From contig OX457056.1 in assembly GCA_949752795.1 (NCBI GenBank), positions 201,997,654 through 202,061,653 of the forward strand: DNA of 64,000 bases. Reading direction: 5' to 3'. Position 1 is the first letter of the stretch, and each line of letters begins with the position of its first letter. Below, one piece after another: positions 1-13,288 of the stretch. Source of the DNA: Hyperoodon ampullatus. Lineage: Eukaryota; Chordata; Mammalia; Artiodactyla; Ziphiidae. Under the pieces are notes generated by a model. That model searched no databases, was not told where the DNA came from, and worked only from the letters and a program-made list of their open reading frames with translations. The position numbers were made by a program, and so were the translations under genes.

Positions 1-353
1 AAGGCCAATGAATCTGTCTATACAGAGGTATGATAGTCAATAGATAAATTCTGACTATGTGCACTCCATTTGTCTATTGACATAATATTCCTGAAGGCCT
101 GACACTCTGATGTTCTGTACTAGAAATCATCATGTTTTAGCCAAAAGCGAATCAATGTTGGCAGAGTTCCTTTGAGCCCAGAAAGTTCCTCCTTGACATG
201 GACTCCTGAAATCGAGCTTAACTTCACACCTCTCCAGGCTGGTTATGGAGATTATATGGAATGGTAACTGTGAAAACACTTTGAAGAAATAGGAAGTTCC
301 TTGTAAATGTATAATATTATGATTTTTATTGGGAAATATTTGTTGTTTTTTAG
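1..353 (+). other. BTRC: BTRC intron (partial)
   Basis: This is intronic sequence upstream of the first visible coding exon. It ends in a pyrimidine-rich acceptor (tttttag at 347-353). No other feature is seen. Confidence 0.8.
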
Positions 354-450
354 GGGACAGTATTTATTCAAAAACAAACCTCCTGATGGGAATGCTCCTC
401 CCAACTCTTTTTATAGAGCACTTTATCCTAAAATCATACAAGATATTGAG
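354..450 (+). CDS. BTRC: BTRC coding exon: linker before WD40
   Basis: The exon encodes [12 protein letters not shown] through KIIQDIE. The first base completes a Trp codon from the previous exon, and the exon ends in phase 0 before gtaaga. It corresponds to the helical linker between the F-box and the propeller. The frame stays open for 30 codons past the donor, but that extension is intronic. Confidence 0.95.
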
Positions 451-3400
451 GTAAGAATCTATGTATATTTGGATATTTGCCAAATACTAGAGAATCATCA
501 ACATTCTTCAGTAACAGCGTTGTTACAGCAAACCCATTAGGGTTTATTGTGTGGGTTAAAAATCAGTTTCTTTACAAGTGAGTAGGATAGGTAAAATATA
601 GTAAATTCCCAGGCAAAAAAAATGTAAAGCTTTTAAAAATTGTTTACTGATAGATAAATAGATGAGAGAATACGATAACAGCAGTGAAACTGCTAAAGTT
701 GCACTTATAAGCCATTATTCAAATATCTTCTGAATTGAGCCTCTGTGGAAGTTCACTGGTAGAAATGGCCACCACAAATGAAAGATGAGCACTGAGTAGG
801 TAACCTCATGTGGTTCATAGCTTGCCCTCTGTTGGTGAACAGTCTCTTTCTAGCAGGTTTATTATTTAGTTCAACGAGTTATATACAGGAGAGTTCTAGG
901 AAATAAATCTTTAATTACTTTGCACATGGAAAAGTGTTTTACAGTGTTAAATAGTGGCTTTTTTAAAAAAATGCCTTAAGTTTTATATATCCAGTAGAGT
1001 AAAGCATTTGTCATTGGTTGCCATGAAAGTCAGATAAGAGCTTAGTTCTAGTCCTTTCCTAATTATTGCTTCTTTACCATTCCTTCTTCTCAGACAATAG
1101 AATCTAATTGGAGATGTGGAAGACATAGCTTACAGAGAATCCACTGCCGAAGTGAAACAAGCAAAGGAGTTTATTGTTTACAGTATGATGATCAGAAGAT
1201 AGTAAGTGGCCTTCGAGACAACACAATCAAGGTGAGGTCTCTTCAGTTATGGGAAGGTAGAAGAAGGGGTGAGGATGACCACAGTATAAAGCAATCTAAA
1301 GCATAAACTCTAAGCAGTATTTCCAGAAAGTAAGAGTTTTAGATTGTATCCAGTCCAAAAGCCAAAATTTCCTTAAAGGAAAAATGCCTGCTTCCCTCCA
1401 GAAACACATGCAAATGGATAGGGCTAGGGTTAAATTCTCTTCTTGAAGTGCACTGAATGGGCTATTACTCTTTTGGCCTTCACATAATTATAGGCTACCG
1501 CTGTTCCTTAATGAAAAGGATAAAGTCTGCATTAGTACTCAAGCCACATATATATAGGTGCTTAGCTATACCTATAGGAAAGAATGCATTCCACACTACT
1601 CCGGGCTTTGATTCTTTTGGGGAATCAAACACATAATAGAGCCAGCAAGTCTCTGCAGCACCCCATTATCACGATGATCAAAAGGATCTTGTTTGCCATC
1701 CTAGATCTGGGATAAAAGCACATTGGAATGCAAGCGAATTCTCACAGGCCACACAGGTTCTGTCCTGTGTCTCCAGTATGACGAGAGGGTGATCATAACT
1801 GGATCATCGGATTCCACAGTCAGGTAGAAAATTTCAAATGATCTTTTGAACTCTGAAATATCAGATTCACTCTGTTCTGTCTTAGATAGTAATTTTGTAT
1901 GTATCTGCATGAACACAGTTATGAAACTTCATAACCAAAAAAGAATAAACCACCAGCTCTCCCCATCATTGTGTCAGTCTAAAGCTAGAAAACTTGATTT
2001 AGGAATGGTTATGGTAAGTTTACATTTTTGTACATTTAAGAAACTACAGGGACTTCCCTTGTGGTCCAGTGGTTAAGACTTCGCAGTGCCAATCCAGGTG
2101 GCCCCGGTTTGATCCCTGGTCAGGGAACTAGATCCCACGTGCCACAACTAAGACCCAGCGCAGCCTAAATAAATAAATAAATATTTTAAAATAAAAAAAA
2201 AATTTAATTACAAAAAAAAAGAAACTACATATTCTATTTTGATTTGGGGGAATCATCTATTATAGAAACTTGGTAAACCTTGCATTTCTTACAAAAGCCA
2301 CCTCACAGGGGAATGACATGAATGGAATGAAGCCTTCCTTTCAAGTGGTTATAACTGTAGTACAGGCATGCATATCTCCTTTAAAATGTGTACAGGTGAG
2401 CAAAGCTCTCTCTTTGCCAACCCCTCCCCTGCTGTCCCTGCAGTTTTTAATTGCAAGCTTCACTCAGGGAGGGACCTTCAATTTCCAGAGGTGTTAGTGA
2501 TTTCATGACACAGCCATTATGCTGCTGGAGTCCAGTGTAGCTTGAGTTCTGGGTACTAGCAGCACTACTAGGAACCTCTGTTAGGAATTTTGCCTTGAGC
2601 TAAAGGATTTAGCAAACATAATGCATCAAAAGTAACTTTTAAAAAATAGGAAAAAAAGCAGTTAACTGCATTGTTAGATTCTCTGAAGTTAAATGTTTAC
2701 CATTCCAAGTTATCCTCTGTGAATAGAAAAGGCCATTCCTGTTTCTTGTCTTTTGACTTAAAGGCATAGCAAATTCTGTTCTTAGAGTTATCAACATTTA
2801 ACATTTATTGGTGCTTGTGGAGTGCCTCAAGGAAGCTGAAAGATTGTAGAGGCTAACATTTATAGGACAAGGGAAAAAATGATTTTCTAAAAGAAGGTTA
2901 AACTGAAAAAAGAAATAAAATGTGTTGTAAAAAACAAAGTAAATATACAAAAATAGAGTGATCAAAGTAAAATATACCTTCAAAAAAATTCTCAAGCTAT
3001 CCAAGGGGCTCACACTCTGCTGTGAAGCCCATATTGATATTGGGATGGCTGTTCTTGATCCCTACACTCATTTAAAGCACAGAAATGGGGCCTTACATTT
3101 AGAGTCTAGATAATTTTAGGCCTTGATCTATGTGGTGAAAAGGTCCAGGGTCATCAAACTCACATCCATAGTACTAAGTCTGTTAGGGAAGCTTCTTTGC
3201 CTATGTCAGCCTAGGACCTGAGGGATGTCTGTGGGACCACCAATGCTGTAGTTATTAATCAGATTCCCAGTTTAAAATGTATCAGATTGAATGTTAGAAG
3301 GTTTATGATAATCTTGAAGTCTGTGGCCAATTCTCTGGTGATGGTCGCTGCAACCTCATTCCAGCCCCCTGAAACTAGCCCAGATTTCACTGGGCAGCAT

Positions 3401-6400
3401 CCCATCCCCTTCCTCTTCCTACTCTCCCAGTCCAGCCCTCTGTCTACCACTTCCCCATGGTCCATCAGTACACTTTAGCTCAGCTCAACTTCAGAGCTGC
3501 AGAAGCAAAGTAGGGTATAACACTAACTATGAGAATAGGGTGGGAAGGGTGGGGAGTGAGGTGGTCCAGTACTGGTAATAGATTGTAGCATGAGCTCCTC
3601 CTCAATCTCGGATAACCTTAATGTTGTTTGTTCCAGGGTGTGGGATGTAAATACAGGTGAAATGCTAAACACATTGATTCACCATTGTGAAGCAGTTCTG
3701 CACTTGCGTTTCAATAATGGCATGATGGTGACCTGTTCCAAAGACCGTTCCATTGCGGTGTGGGATATGGCCTCCCCAACTGACATCACCCTCAGGAGGG
3801 TGCTTGTTGGACACCGAGCTGCAGTCAATGTCGTAGACTTTGATGACAAGTACATCGTTTCTGCATCTGGGGATAGGACTATAAAGGTAATAAGGCATTT
3901 TTCAGTAAGTCCCCAAATTAGAAAAGGGAAGTTCATGTGGAAATCTGCTCAAGGGCAGTTTCATACTTAACCCTCACTGTAGAATACTTAATATTTAAAT
4001 CAAATACTAGTTTATGCGTAAAAAGGTAATGAGTGAGATAGGTTGTGTGACAATTTGAATTAGGTTTTTATTCCTATAAATAATGGTGAGTATGAAAAGG
4101 GCAGGGGTAAATTTAGGTTCAAGAAAATTTGTCTGCAAGACCAGACTAACCCCATAAGAGTACATCAATTTGAGGATTCTCATGTGATAGCAGCCAGCTA
4201 CAAATTAGCTGTATATTACTATGAATTAAACTTGTCATTTTTTGGTTTGATTTGGATTGGTATGAAAAGTTGAATTCCCCCTGTTCGTTCAGTCCTATTT
4301 TCTGCCTCCCAAAAACTCCAGTTGCCATAGATTTTACTAGTAAAAGCACCAGATCAACTGCCAAATGCTATTTTTGTTTCAGGTATGGAACACAAGTACT
4401 TGTGAATTTGTAAGGACCTTAAATGGACACAAACGCGGAATTGCCTGTTTGCAGTACAGAGACAGGCTGGTCGTGAGTGGCTCATCTGACAACACTATCA
4501 GGTGAGCAGCAGGTGCCCTTGCCCAGAAGGGATCACTGTTATCCTGCCATTCGTTGTTTGTGCACAGATCAAACAGATCTTCGACTGTGTTATGTTTATA
4601 ATAAAACATTTTTCAGTTTCTGTAGCTTCTTACAGATCAAAAGTTTGCCCCAAGCAGAGAGGCAGCATAGCAAAGCCTTTTGTTGATGTGTTTCCTTCCT
4701 GTAATAGTTCTATCACCATATAGACCTATTTAAAAAGTACTGCTTGAAAGAGGAAGTGAGCAAGAGAGATAAAAATGGAGGCTGAAGGCCCTTCTCTTTA
4801 AATTTCTCCTGTCTGCAGTTGAAAAGTGCTAATAAATAGCTAAAGGCCTTTTCTCTTTGCCACTGTTCTAAAAAAAGAAAAGAGATTTGTTTCCCTGCTA
4901 GAAATTGTGCATTTTGTTTTCTTAGCATTACATAATTGGCCAGGGAGCTACCAGTCTTTGAAATTATGAAGAAATTATGAAGAATCCACAAATTGAAGTA
5001 CTTTTTGGTATTTATCCTTCATGAAGATGAATGACACTCATATGAATAGAATTTGGAAGATTTATCAACCCTCTCCCCCTCCTTCAAAGAAGTACTAAGG
5101 AATGAAAAGGCCATTGAAAAAATAACAGATAGAGATATTGTTATATCTAAGGAAATTATCATTCCTAGAAATCCTTTGGATTGGTCAGAAAGCATACATA
5201 ATTTAAATTAGTATATAAAAGTTTTTGAGAACTTACTTTGCATTTCCATTATATGAGAAAAGCTGTCCTGGACAATGAGGTGAAAGCAGAGAGTGTCCTC
5301 GGTGACAAAGGTGGACATACTTTGTGAGGGCAGGATGTCACTGATACTGCATCTTATTCTTATTAATTGTGATTTTAGGAAACATTATTTTTCTTGGCTT
5401 GGTCATTTCCTTCATAGGCAACTGTGTACATTGAATTCATCTTTTATATTCCTTGGTGACCCTGATTACAGAATTATATGAAGGTTGGTGCTTTGAAAAT
5501 ATATACTGCATATTTGAACTTAAATCGTACATTTTTCTGCTTATATGGCAGAAAAGAAATAAATTACACTGAAAGTAATACATTTGTGTATGAGTGTTGA
5601 TTGATTTTATTTTTTGGATATTTTAAAAGATGTATGGGGCCTCCCTGGTGGCGCAGTGGTTGAGAGTCCGCCTGCCGATGCAGGGGATACGGGTTCGTGC
5701 CCCGGTCTGGGAGGATCCCATATGCCGCGGAGCGGCTGGGCCCGTGAGCCATGGCTGCTGAGCCTGCGCATCCGGAGCCTGTGCTCCGCAACGGGAGAGG
5801 CCACAACAGTGAGAGGCCCGCGTACCACAAAAAAAAAAAAAAAAAAGATGTATGAAGTATGCTATTATAACATTCCAAGCTTAGAAAAGAATACCTGAAA
5901 ATTCACTTGACTCAATTTTCTCTTTTAGATTATGGGACATAGAATGTGGTGCATGCTTACGAGTGTTAGAAGGCCATGAGGAATTGGTGCGCTGTATTCG
6001 ATTCGATAACAAGAGGATAGTCAGTGGAGCCTATGATGGGTGAGTTTGCTAACAGCGTTTTTAAAAAATCCGCCTGTTAATCCCTCCTGCCTTAGAATGT
6101 TAAATATAACCTTTCCTTGTCTCTAAAAGATTATAGATATCACAGAAAAAATCTGAACAACATTCTTGTGTCTAATCCATATATTCACCTCTCCTTTGTT
6201 TACTCTTTTCTAAAATATGCTTCCCAATCATTTAATTGTACTTGTTTGCTCATGAATTTCATTAATATTTTGGTTTTTTGGTTATATATTTATCTGTTTT
6301 GCCGTATAAAGCAAAGAACTGGGTAAACCCACTATATCAGGATATGAATATAAAATAGTGACTTATTAGTAAAGCTGAAATGTTGGAGGACGATATCTTG

Positions 6401-9400
6401 GGTGGGGGTGGCGCTTAGTATGGTACAGTCTTGAATTTTTATCCCTTTGAGTGATTCCTAAAAGTACAGCCTTCTTGTCCTCACTTCTAGCATTTCAGTC
6501 ACAATGAGTTAAGTAATCTTTACTTTCCTTCAGCCTGATTTCGAATGGTCATAGAGTCCATTCGTGTTGTGGATAGATCCCATGTCCAGCAATGCTAATA
6601 AGCACATAGTAAATTCTTACAAAAGTGTATTCACTTATGAAGTGCTCTCTATCGTTTCTCCTCATCAAGGTGCCTGATTTGGGGAAGTAGAAGGCCACAG
6701 TTCAAATATTGGCAGCTTTTTATTTTATTTTTATATTTATTTATTTAGCTCCACCAGGTCTTAGTTGCAGCACGTGGGATGTTTTTAGTTGTGGCATATG
6801 GGATCTAGTTCCCTGACCAGGGATCGAACCCAGGCCCCCTGCCTTGGGAGTACAGAGTCTTAACCACTGGACCACCAGGGAGGTCCCTGGCACCTTTTTT
6901 TAAATATCAGAAACTAACTTACAACATTTTCTTAGTTTATGAGCTGGCTATACTGATATATTAAGACAACTCAAGCAGCAGCAGTAAGTGTTAACAGACC
7001 CACTTCCTCTGCTTTGAGTCAGCCATCACTGTTCTACCCTTGGGAAATTGTTCAGGGTATGATGACATGTTCCAGATAAGTCCAAGGTTGTATTTTCTCA
7101 TTGCCCTGGTTTTGACCTAAACCCACTTCTCTTGGGTTTTGTCTGTTACTAATACTTACCTTGAGGAGACATGACCTATACTTGATTTATAGAAGGGCTA
7201 TACTTTTCTTATTTAAATCAAAATATAAGGATTTACTTATATCAACTCCAGAGCTCTTAAATGGACCCCAGTCCTCTGATATGTGTGACGTGAGCCATTC
7301 TTAGAATTGACCAGAAAGAAGATGCCTCAGAGTTATAGGTTTCTAGGTCTAAGTGATCTCTTCTATGATTAAGAGTTCAAATGTATCGATATAAGAACTC
7401 CTTTTGGCCCAAAGTATGGTGTAACTTTACCATTCACTCTCTTCAGTTTGGTTAAAGCTAACCTGTTTCTCGTTTTTAGGTTAATCACGTACATTTTCCA
7501 CTTTTAAGAATGAATGCAAGGACTGAGTCTCCAAAACAAAAAAGTTTTTGTATATTCCTGTGAGCTGCACTTATAATATAAACTATCTTCACTGTACATA
7601 TTTATTGCCATGACTTTTTACTGTTCTTCCTGTGTTCCCTTAATTTTGCTTTTAACTAAGATTTTTGTCCCCTTTTTGATCTTTAGAAAAATTAAGGTGT
7701 GGGATCTTGTAGCTGCTTTGGACCCCCGTGCTCCTGCAGGAACTCTCTGTCTACGGACCCTTGTGGTAAGAGCCTTATTGTTTGGAGGGGTTTGGGGAGC
7801 AGGAAGGGAAAGAAATTAACATTGATGTACTGTGGAATACAGAGCTGGATTTGATAGTTAGAACTTCACAAAGCCTACTACTATGTGGAAAGGCAACCAA
7901 TACATGACAATAAAATATGTTTATATAGCTGCCTTTCATCCAAAAGTGCTTTAGAGACTGTATATGGAGAAGAATGTGGCAGCTGTTCAACAGCTGCACA
8001 GCAACGCTACACAACAGTTTAGTACAGGAAGTGAATAAGAATTCTGTATCCGCCAGAAACAGTAGGGGGTACTTAGGGAGAGACAACATAATTACTCAAA
8101 TTGGAACCTGTCCAGAATCTGAGGACCTGCACACCTGTGCCTGCAAAAAGTGCCAGGGGAGTCTATGTGAACCCCCTGGTCAGCCCCTGAGTTACGCTTC
8201 CTATTTAAGGCATGATGCCTCCAGCAATTTAAATCTCATCTCTTTTATACTAATATACCCCCTTGCCCAAACATCTTGATATTTGGGCAAAGAAGTGACA
8301 TAGAAGGAAGAATGTCACCTCAAAAGCACCAAGTTCTTTATCGTGGTGTTAGCCAAAGGCCCAGATCAGAAAATGGCTTAAGGTTTGAAAGCTGCTTCCA
8401 TTAGAAAAAGATTAGGTGGGGCACCAGGGAGGACAAATCTTTTGCACAGTTCAGGGAAAAGATGAGAGGAAGCATTTGAAGCCCAGTGTTCTGAATCCTG
8501 ACTCTCAACATTTAGGCAGCCTCTGCTTTGGAGAAGAGAGAGATGCATTTCTTTGTCTTCCTTGTTGGATTTAAAGCTCATTCTTATAGCACCAGACCTG
8601 CTTTACCTGCATGTTTCACACATGGTTTTTTAAAGTGTGTACTTTAATTCATTAGATTTTTGAAGTATAATTTACATACAGCAAAATTTGTGCCTTTTTT
8701 AGTGTACTTCTATGAATTTTGCAATTGTGTAAATACCACAGTCAAGATATAGAGCATTTCCGTCACCCCAAAAATGATACCCCTTCATATTAATCCCCTC
8801 TCCTCAACCCCTAGCAACTGTCCCTATAGTTTTGCTATGAGCGTCATATAAATTAAATCATATTTATGTAGCTTTTTGCATTTGGCTTTTTTCACTTCTT
8901 TTGAGATTCATCCACATTGTTGCATGTTCCTTTTTATTGCTGAGTGGTATTCCATTGTATGGATGAACTAATTTCTTTATTCATTTACCAGTTTAAGGAC
9001 ATTTGGAATGTTTTCAGTCTTTGGTGATACTGAAAACATTCCCATACAGGCTTTTGTATGTACATTTTTTTCTTTCATTTCTCTTGGGTAAAAAATACCG
9101 AGGCGTATGATTTCTGAATATATATTTAAATTTAAAAGAAACTACCAAGCTATTTCCCAAAGTAGCATTTTGGGAGTTTGCAAATGCAAACCATTTTACA
9201 TTTCCACTAAACAATATATGAATGTCCAATTTTTCCACATCCTTGACAGGACTTGGTGTTGTCAGTTTTTAAAAACATTACAGCCATTTGAGTGGGTGTG
9301 TAGTGGTTGTAGTTGTAATTTGCATTTCTGTGATAGCTAATGGTATAGAGCATCTTTTCATGTGCTTATCTTCTTTTGAAGTGTCTTCACATCTCATCCT

Positions 9401-12400
9401 CATTTATTTATTGAGTTGTCTTACTAAGTTTTTAAAAACAGACTTATTGTGATATAATAGACATACAATAACATGAGCATATTTAAGTATACAACTTGAT
9501 AACTTTTGACGTATGTACAAAACAGTGAAAACATCACTTCAGCCAAATAATGAACATATCCTCATGCCCCCTATTACATAGTAATCCCTCCTTCCCATCC
9601 CACCCCACTTTTCCTTGCTCCTATCCCCAGGCAGCCACTGATCTGCTTTCTGTCAGTATTGATTAGTTTACATTTTCTAGTGTTTTATAAATGTAATCAT
9701 AACAATATGTACTTTTTTTTGCCTGTTTCTTTTCACAAAGCATAATTATTTTGAGATTCACCCATGTTGTTCATGTAGAGCAATTTTCCTTTTTGAAAAT
9801 TGCTGAGGAGTATCCCATTGTATGGTTATACCAAAATTTATTTATCCATTTGCCAATTGATGAAAATTTAGGTTATTTCCAGTTTGGGCCTATTACAAAT
9901 AAAGTTTCTATAAACATTTATGCACAAGTCTTTGTATGAACATATATTTTCATTTCTCTGGGATAAATCCTAGAAACAGAATGGCTAGGTCACATGGTAA
10001 GTATATTATTAATATTTTTAGAAACTGCCAAACTGTTTTCCAAAGCAGTTGTACAGTTTAACATGGTAGTACAACTGTGCATGAGAGTTCCAGTTACTCC
10101 ATATCCTCACCAATACTTAGTACAGTCTTTTTTGAATCCTTCTAATAAGTGTGTCATTGTACTGCATTGTGATCTTAATTTTATATCCCTAATATTAATA
10201 ATGTTGAGCATCTATTTTTTTTTTTTAAAGGGGGACTTTTAAAAAAAATTTATTTATGGGCTTCCCTGTTGGCGCAGTGGTTGAGAGTCCGCCTGCCGAT
10301 GCAGGGGACACGGGTTCGTGCCCCGGTCCGGGAAGATCCCACATGCCACGCAGCAGCTGGGCCCGTGAGCCATGGCCGCTGAGCCTGCGCGTCTGGAGCC
10401 TGTGCTCCGCAACGGGAGAGGCCACGACAATGAGAGGCCCGCGTACCGCAAAAAAAAAAAAAAAAAAAAAATTTATTTATGTTTGGCTGCATTGGGTTTT
10501 CATTGCTGCGCTCAGGCTTTCTCTGGTTGCAGCAAGTGGGGGCTATTCTTCGTTACCATGTGCAGACTTCTCATTGAGGAGGCTTTTGTTGGAGGGCACA
10601 GGCTCTAGGCCCACGGGCTTCAGTAGTTGTGGCTCGTGGGCTCTAGAGCACAGGCTCAGTAGTTGCGGTACACAGGCTTAGTTGGTACACGGGCTTAGTT
10701 GCTCCACACCATGTGGGATCTTTCCGGACCAGGGATTGAACCTGTGTCCCCTGCATTGGCAGGCAGGTTCTTAACAACTGTGCCACCAGGGAAGCCCCAG
10801 TGTTGGGCATCTTTTCATATGTTTATATGCCGTCCATATATCTACTTTGTTGAAGTGTTTGAATGTTTTGCCCATTTTTAAAATTGAGTGGCTTTCTGAT
10901 TATTGAGTTTTAAGATTCTTTTGCATATTCAGGATACAAGTCCTTTATTAGGTATGTGATTTGCAAATATTTTTTTTCCAGTCCATGGTTTGTTTTTTTA
11001 TTCCCTTTAAAGTATCTTTTGAAAAGCAGAAATTAATTTTGATTAAGTCCAGTGTGTCAATCTTTCTGTTAGGGATTATGTTATTAGCTATTATATCTTT
11101 AAAAAAATTTTATTTGCCTAATCCGAAGTCACAAAGATTTTCCCCTCTATTTTCTTCAAGAAGTTTTATACTTTCAGGTTTTACGTTTTAGTCAGTGATT
11201 CATTTTGAGTTAGTTTTTGCAGATGGTACAAGGTATGGATCAAAGTTCATATGGATATCTGATTGTTCCAGCTCCATTTATTCAGAAGACTATCCTTTTT
11301 CGTCTTCGTCTTCTTTTTTTTTTTTTTTTTTAAGATTTTTATGTTTTATTTATTGCTGTAGAACAACTGCCTGACATAGTGAAGATACCATTAATGGCTT
11401 TGGAGATTTGTTTCCCCTTTTTCTTCTTTTTTTTTTTTTTTTTTTTGCGGTACGCGGGCCTCTCACTGTTGTGGCCTCTCCCGTTATGGAGTACAGGCTC
11501 TGGACGCACAGGCCCAGCAGCCATGGCTCACGGGCCCAGCCACTCCGCGGCATGTGGGATCCTCCCGGACCAGGGCACAAACCCATATCCCCTGCATCGG
11601 CAGGCAGGCTCTCAACCACTGCGCCACCAGGGAAGCCCCCCCTTTTTCTTCTTAATAGCAGCTTTGTCAAAAACAAATTGACCATATATGGGTGGGTCTA
11701 CTTACGGACCTACTCAGTTCCATTGCTCTTTTTGTCTATCTTGATGCCAATATTATACTATCTTGGTTACTGCAGCTTTTTAATAACCCTTGAAGTCAAG
11801 TAGCATTAGTTAAGTCGTTCAACTGTGTTCTTTTTCAAAGTATTTTGGATTCTTTGAATTTTCATGTGAATTTTAGAATCTGTTTGCCAGTTTCAACAAC
11901 AAAAAGTCTGCTGAGATTTTCATTGGGATCATGTTGAATCTAGATCAATTTGGCAAGAATTGACTTCTTAACAATATTGAATTTTCTTCTAAATAAAGAC
12001 CGTTTATTTAGGTCTTTTAAAATTTCTCAGCAATGTTTTATAGCTTTCAATGTAAAGGTCTTACATATCTTTTGTCATATTTATCCTTAAGTATTTGTTA
12101 TTTTTAATGCTATTATAAACGGTATTTAAAATTTTTGATTTCTGGATTGTTTACTGCAAGTATGTACAAATACACTTCTTTTCCAATCTGTGTACCTTCC
12201 ATTTTTCTTTTTTGTTTTACTGTACTGACCATCACTACAGTGCTCAAAAGAATTGGTAAGAGTGGATGTCCTTATCTTTGGGAAAAGGCATTTGGTCTTT
12301 TACCATTTTATATATACTTTTATATAGATATATGTTAGCTATAGGTTTTTCATAGATACCAGGGGATTAGGAGGTTCCTTTCAGTTCCCAGATTGCTGAG

Positions 12401-13257
12401 AGCTTTTATTAGGAATGGATGTTGGTTTTTGTTAAATGCTTTTATCTGCATCCATTGAGGTGACCATATGGTTTTCACCTTTATTCTGTTAATTGCTGTA
12501 TTACATTGATTTTTGATATTAAACTTTGCATCACTACAGATCCTGTGGACATTAAAAGGATTCTAATAAAAGAATACTGTGAACAACTCTATGCCCCCAG
12601 AATTGATAACCCAGATGAAATGGACCAATCCCTTGAAAGATACAATCTTCTACAACTTAGGAAGAAATAGACATACTGAACAGACCTATACCTATTAAAG
12701 AAATTTAATAAATAATTAATAACCTTCCAAAACAGAAAGCACCAAGCCCAGATGGTTTCACTGGTGAATTCTATTAAATGTTTAAGGAAGAAATTATACT
12801 AATTCTCTATAATTTCCTCCAGAAGATAGAAACAGAGTGAATACTTGCTACCTAATTCTGTGAGGCCAGCATTACCCTAATACTGAAACCAAAGATATAA
12901 CAAGAAAAGAAAACTACAGACCAGTATGTCTTATGAACACAGATGCTCATCTATCTAATGAGCTCATTTATATCTTGTAAAGAATATAAAATAGTGCAGC
13001 CTCTATGGAAAACAGTATGGTGGCTCCTCAGAATATTAATGATAGAATTACTGTGTGATCCAGCACTCCCACTTCTGGGTATATATACAAAAAAATTAAA
13101 AGCAGGATCTCAAAGAGATCTTTGCATACTCATGTTCATAGCAGTATTATTCATAAAAGCCAAGAGGTTGAAGCAACCCAAGTATCCATTGATAGATGAA
13201 TGTATACACAAAATGTGGTGTGTTTGTGTGTGTGTGTGAATATATATATATACACAC

Positions 13258-13288
<31 letters not shown>

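Larger units (their letters stand above)
451..3636 (+). other. BTRC: BTRC introns between the first four visible exons
   Basis: Apart from the exons at 1094-1231 and 1705-1823 and the SINE at 2049-2218, nothing beyond AT-rich intronic sequence is recognised. Short open frames here have no splice or family support. Confidence 0.7.
3887..7686 (+). other. BTRC: BTRC introns around blades 5-6
   Basis: Besides the exons at 4383-4501 and 5929-6039 and the SINEs at 5637-5842 and 6721-6888, the sequence is AT-rich with nothing else recognised. Confidence 0.65.

Noticed and set aside
5614..5898. Repeated similar protein translations containing [21 protein letters not shown] text
   Set aside because: These are the CHR-2 SINE read as protein. 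The same text appears at 10.3, 11.5, 26.7 and 46 kb.
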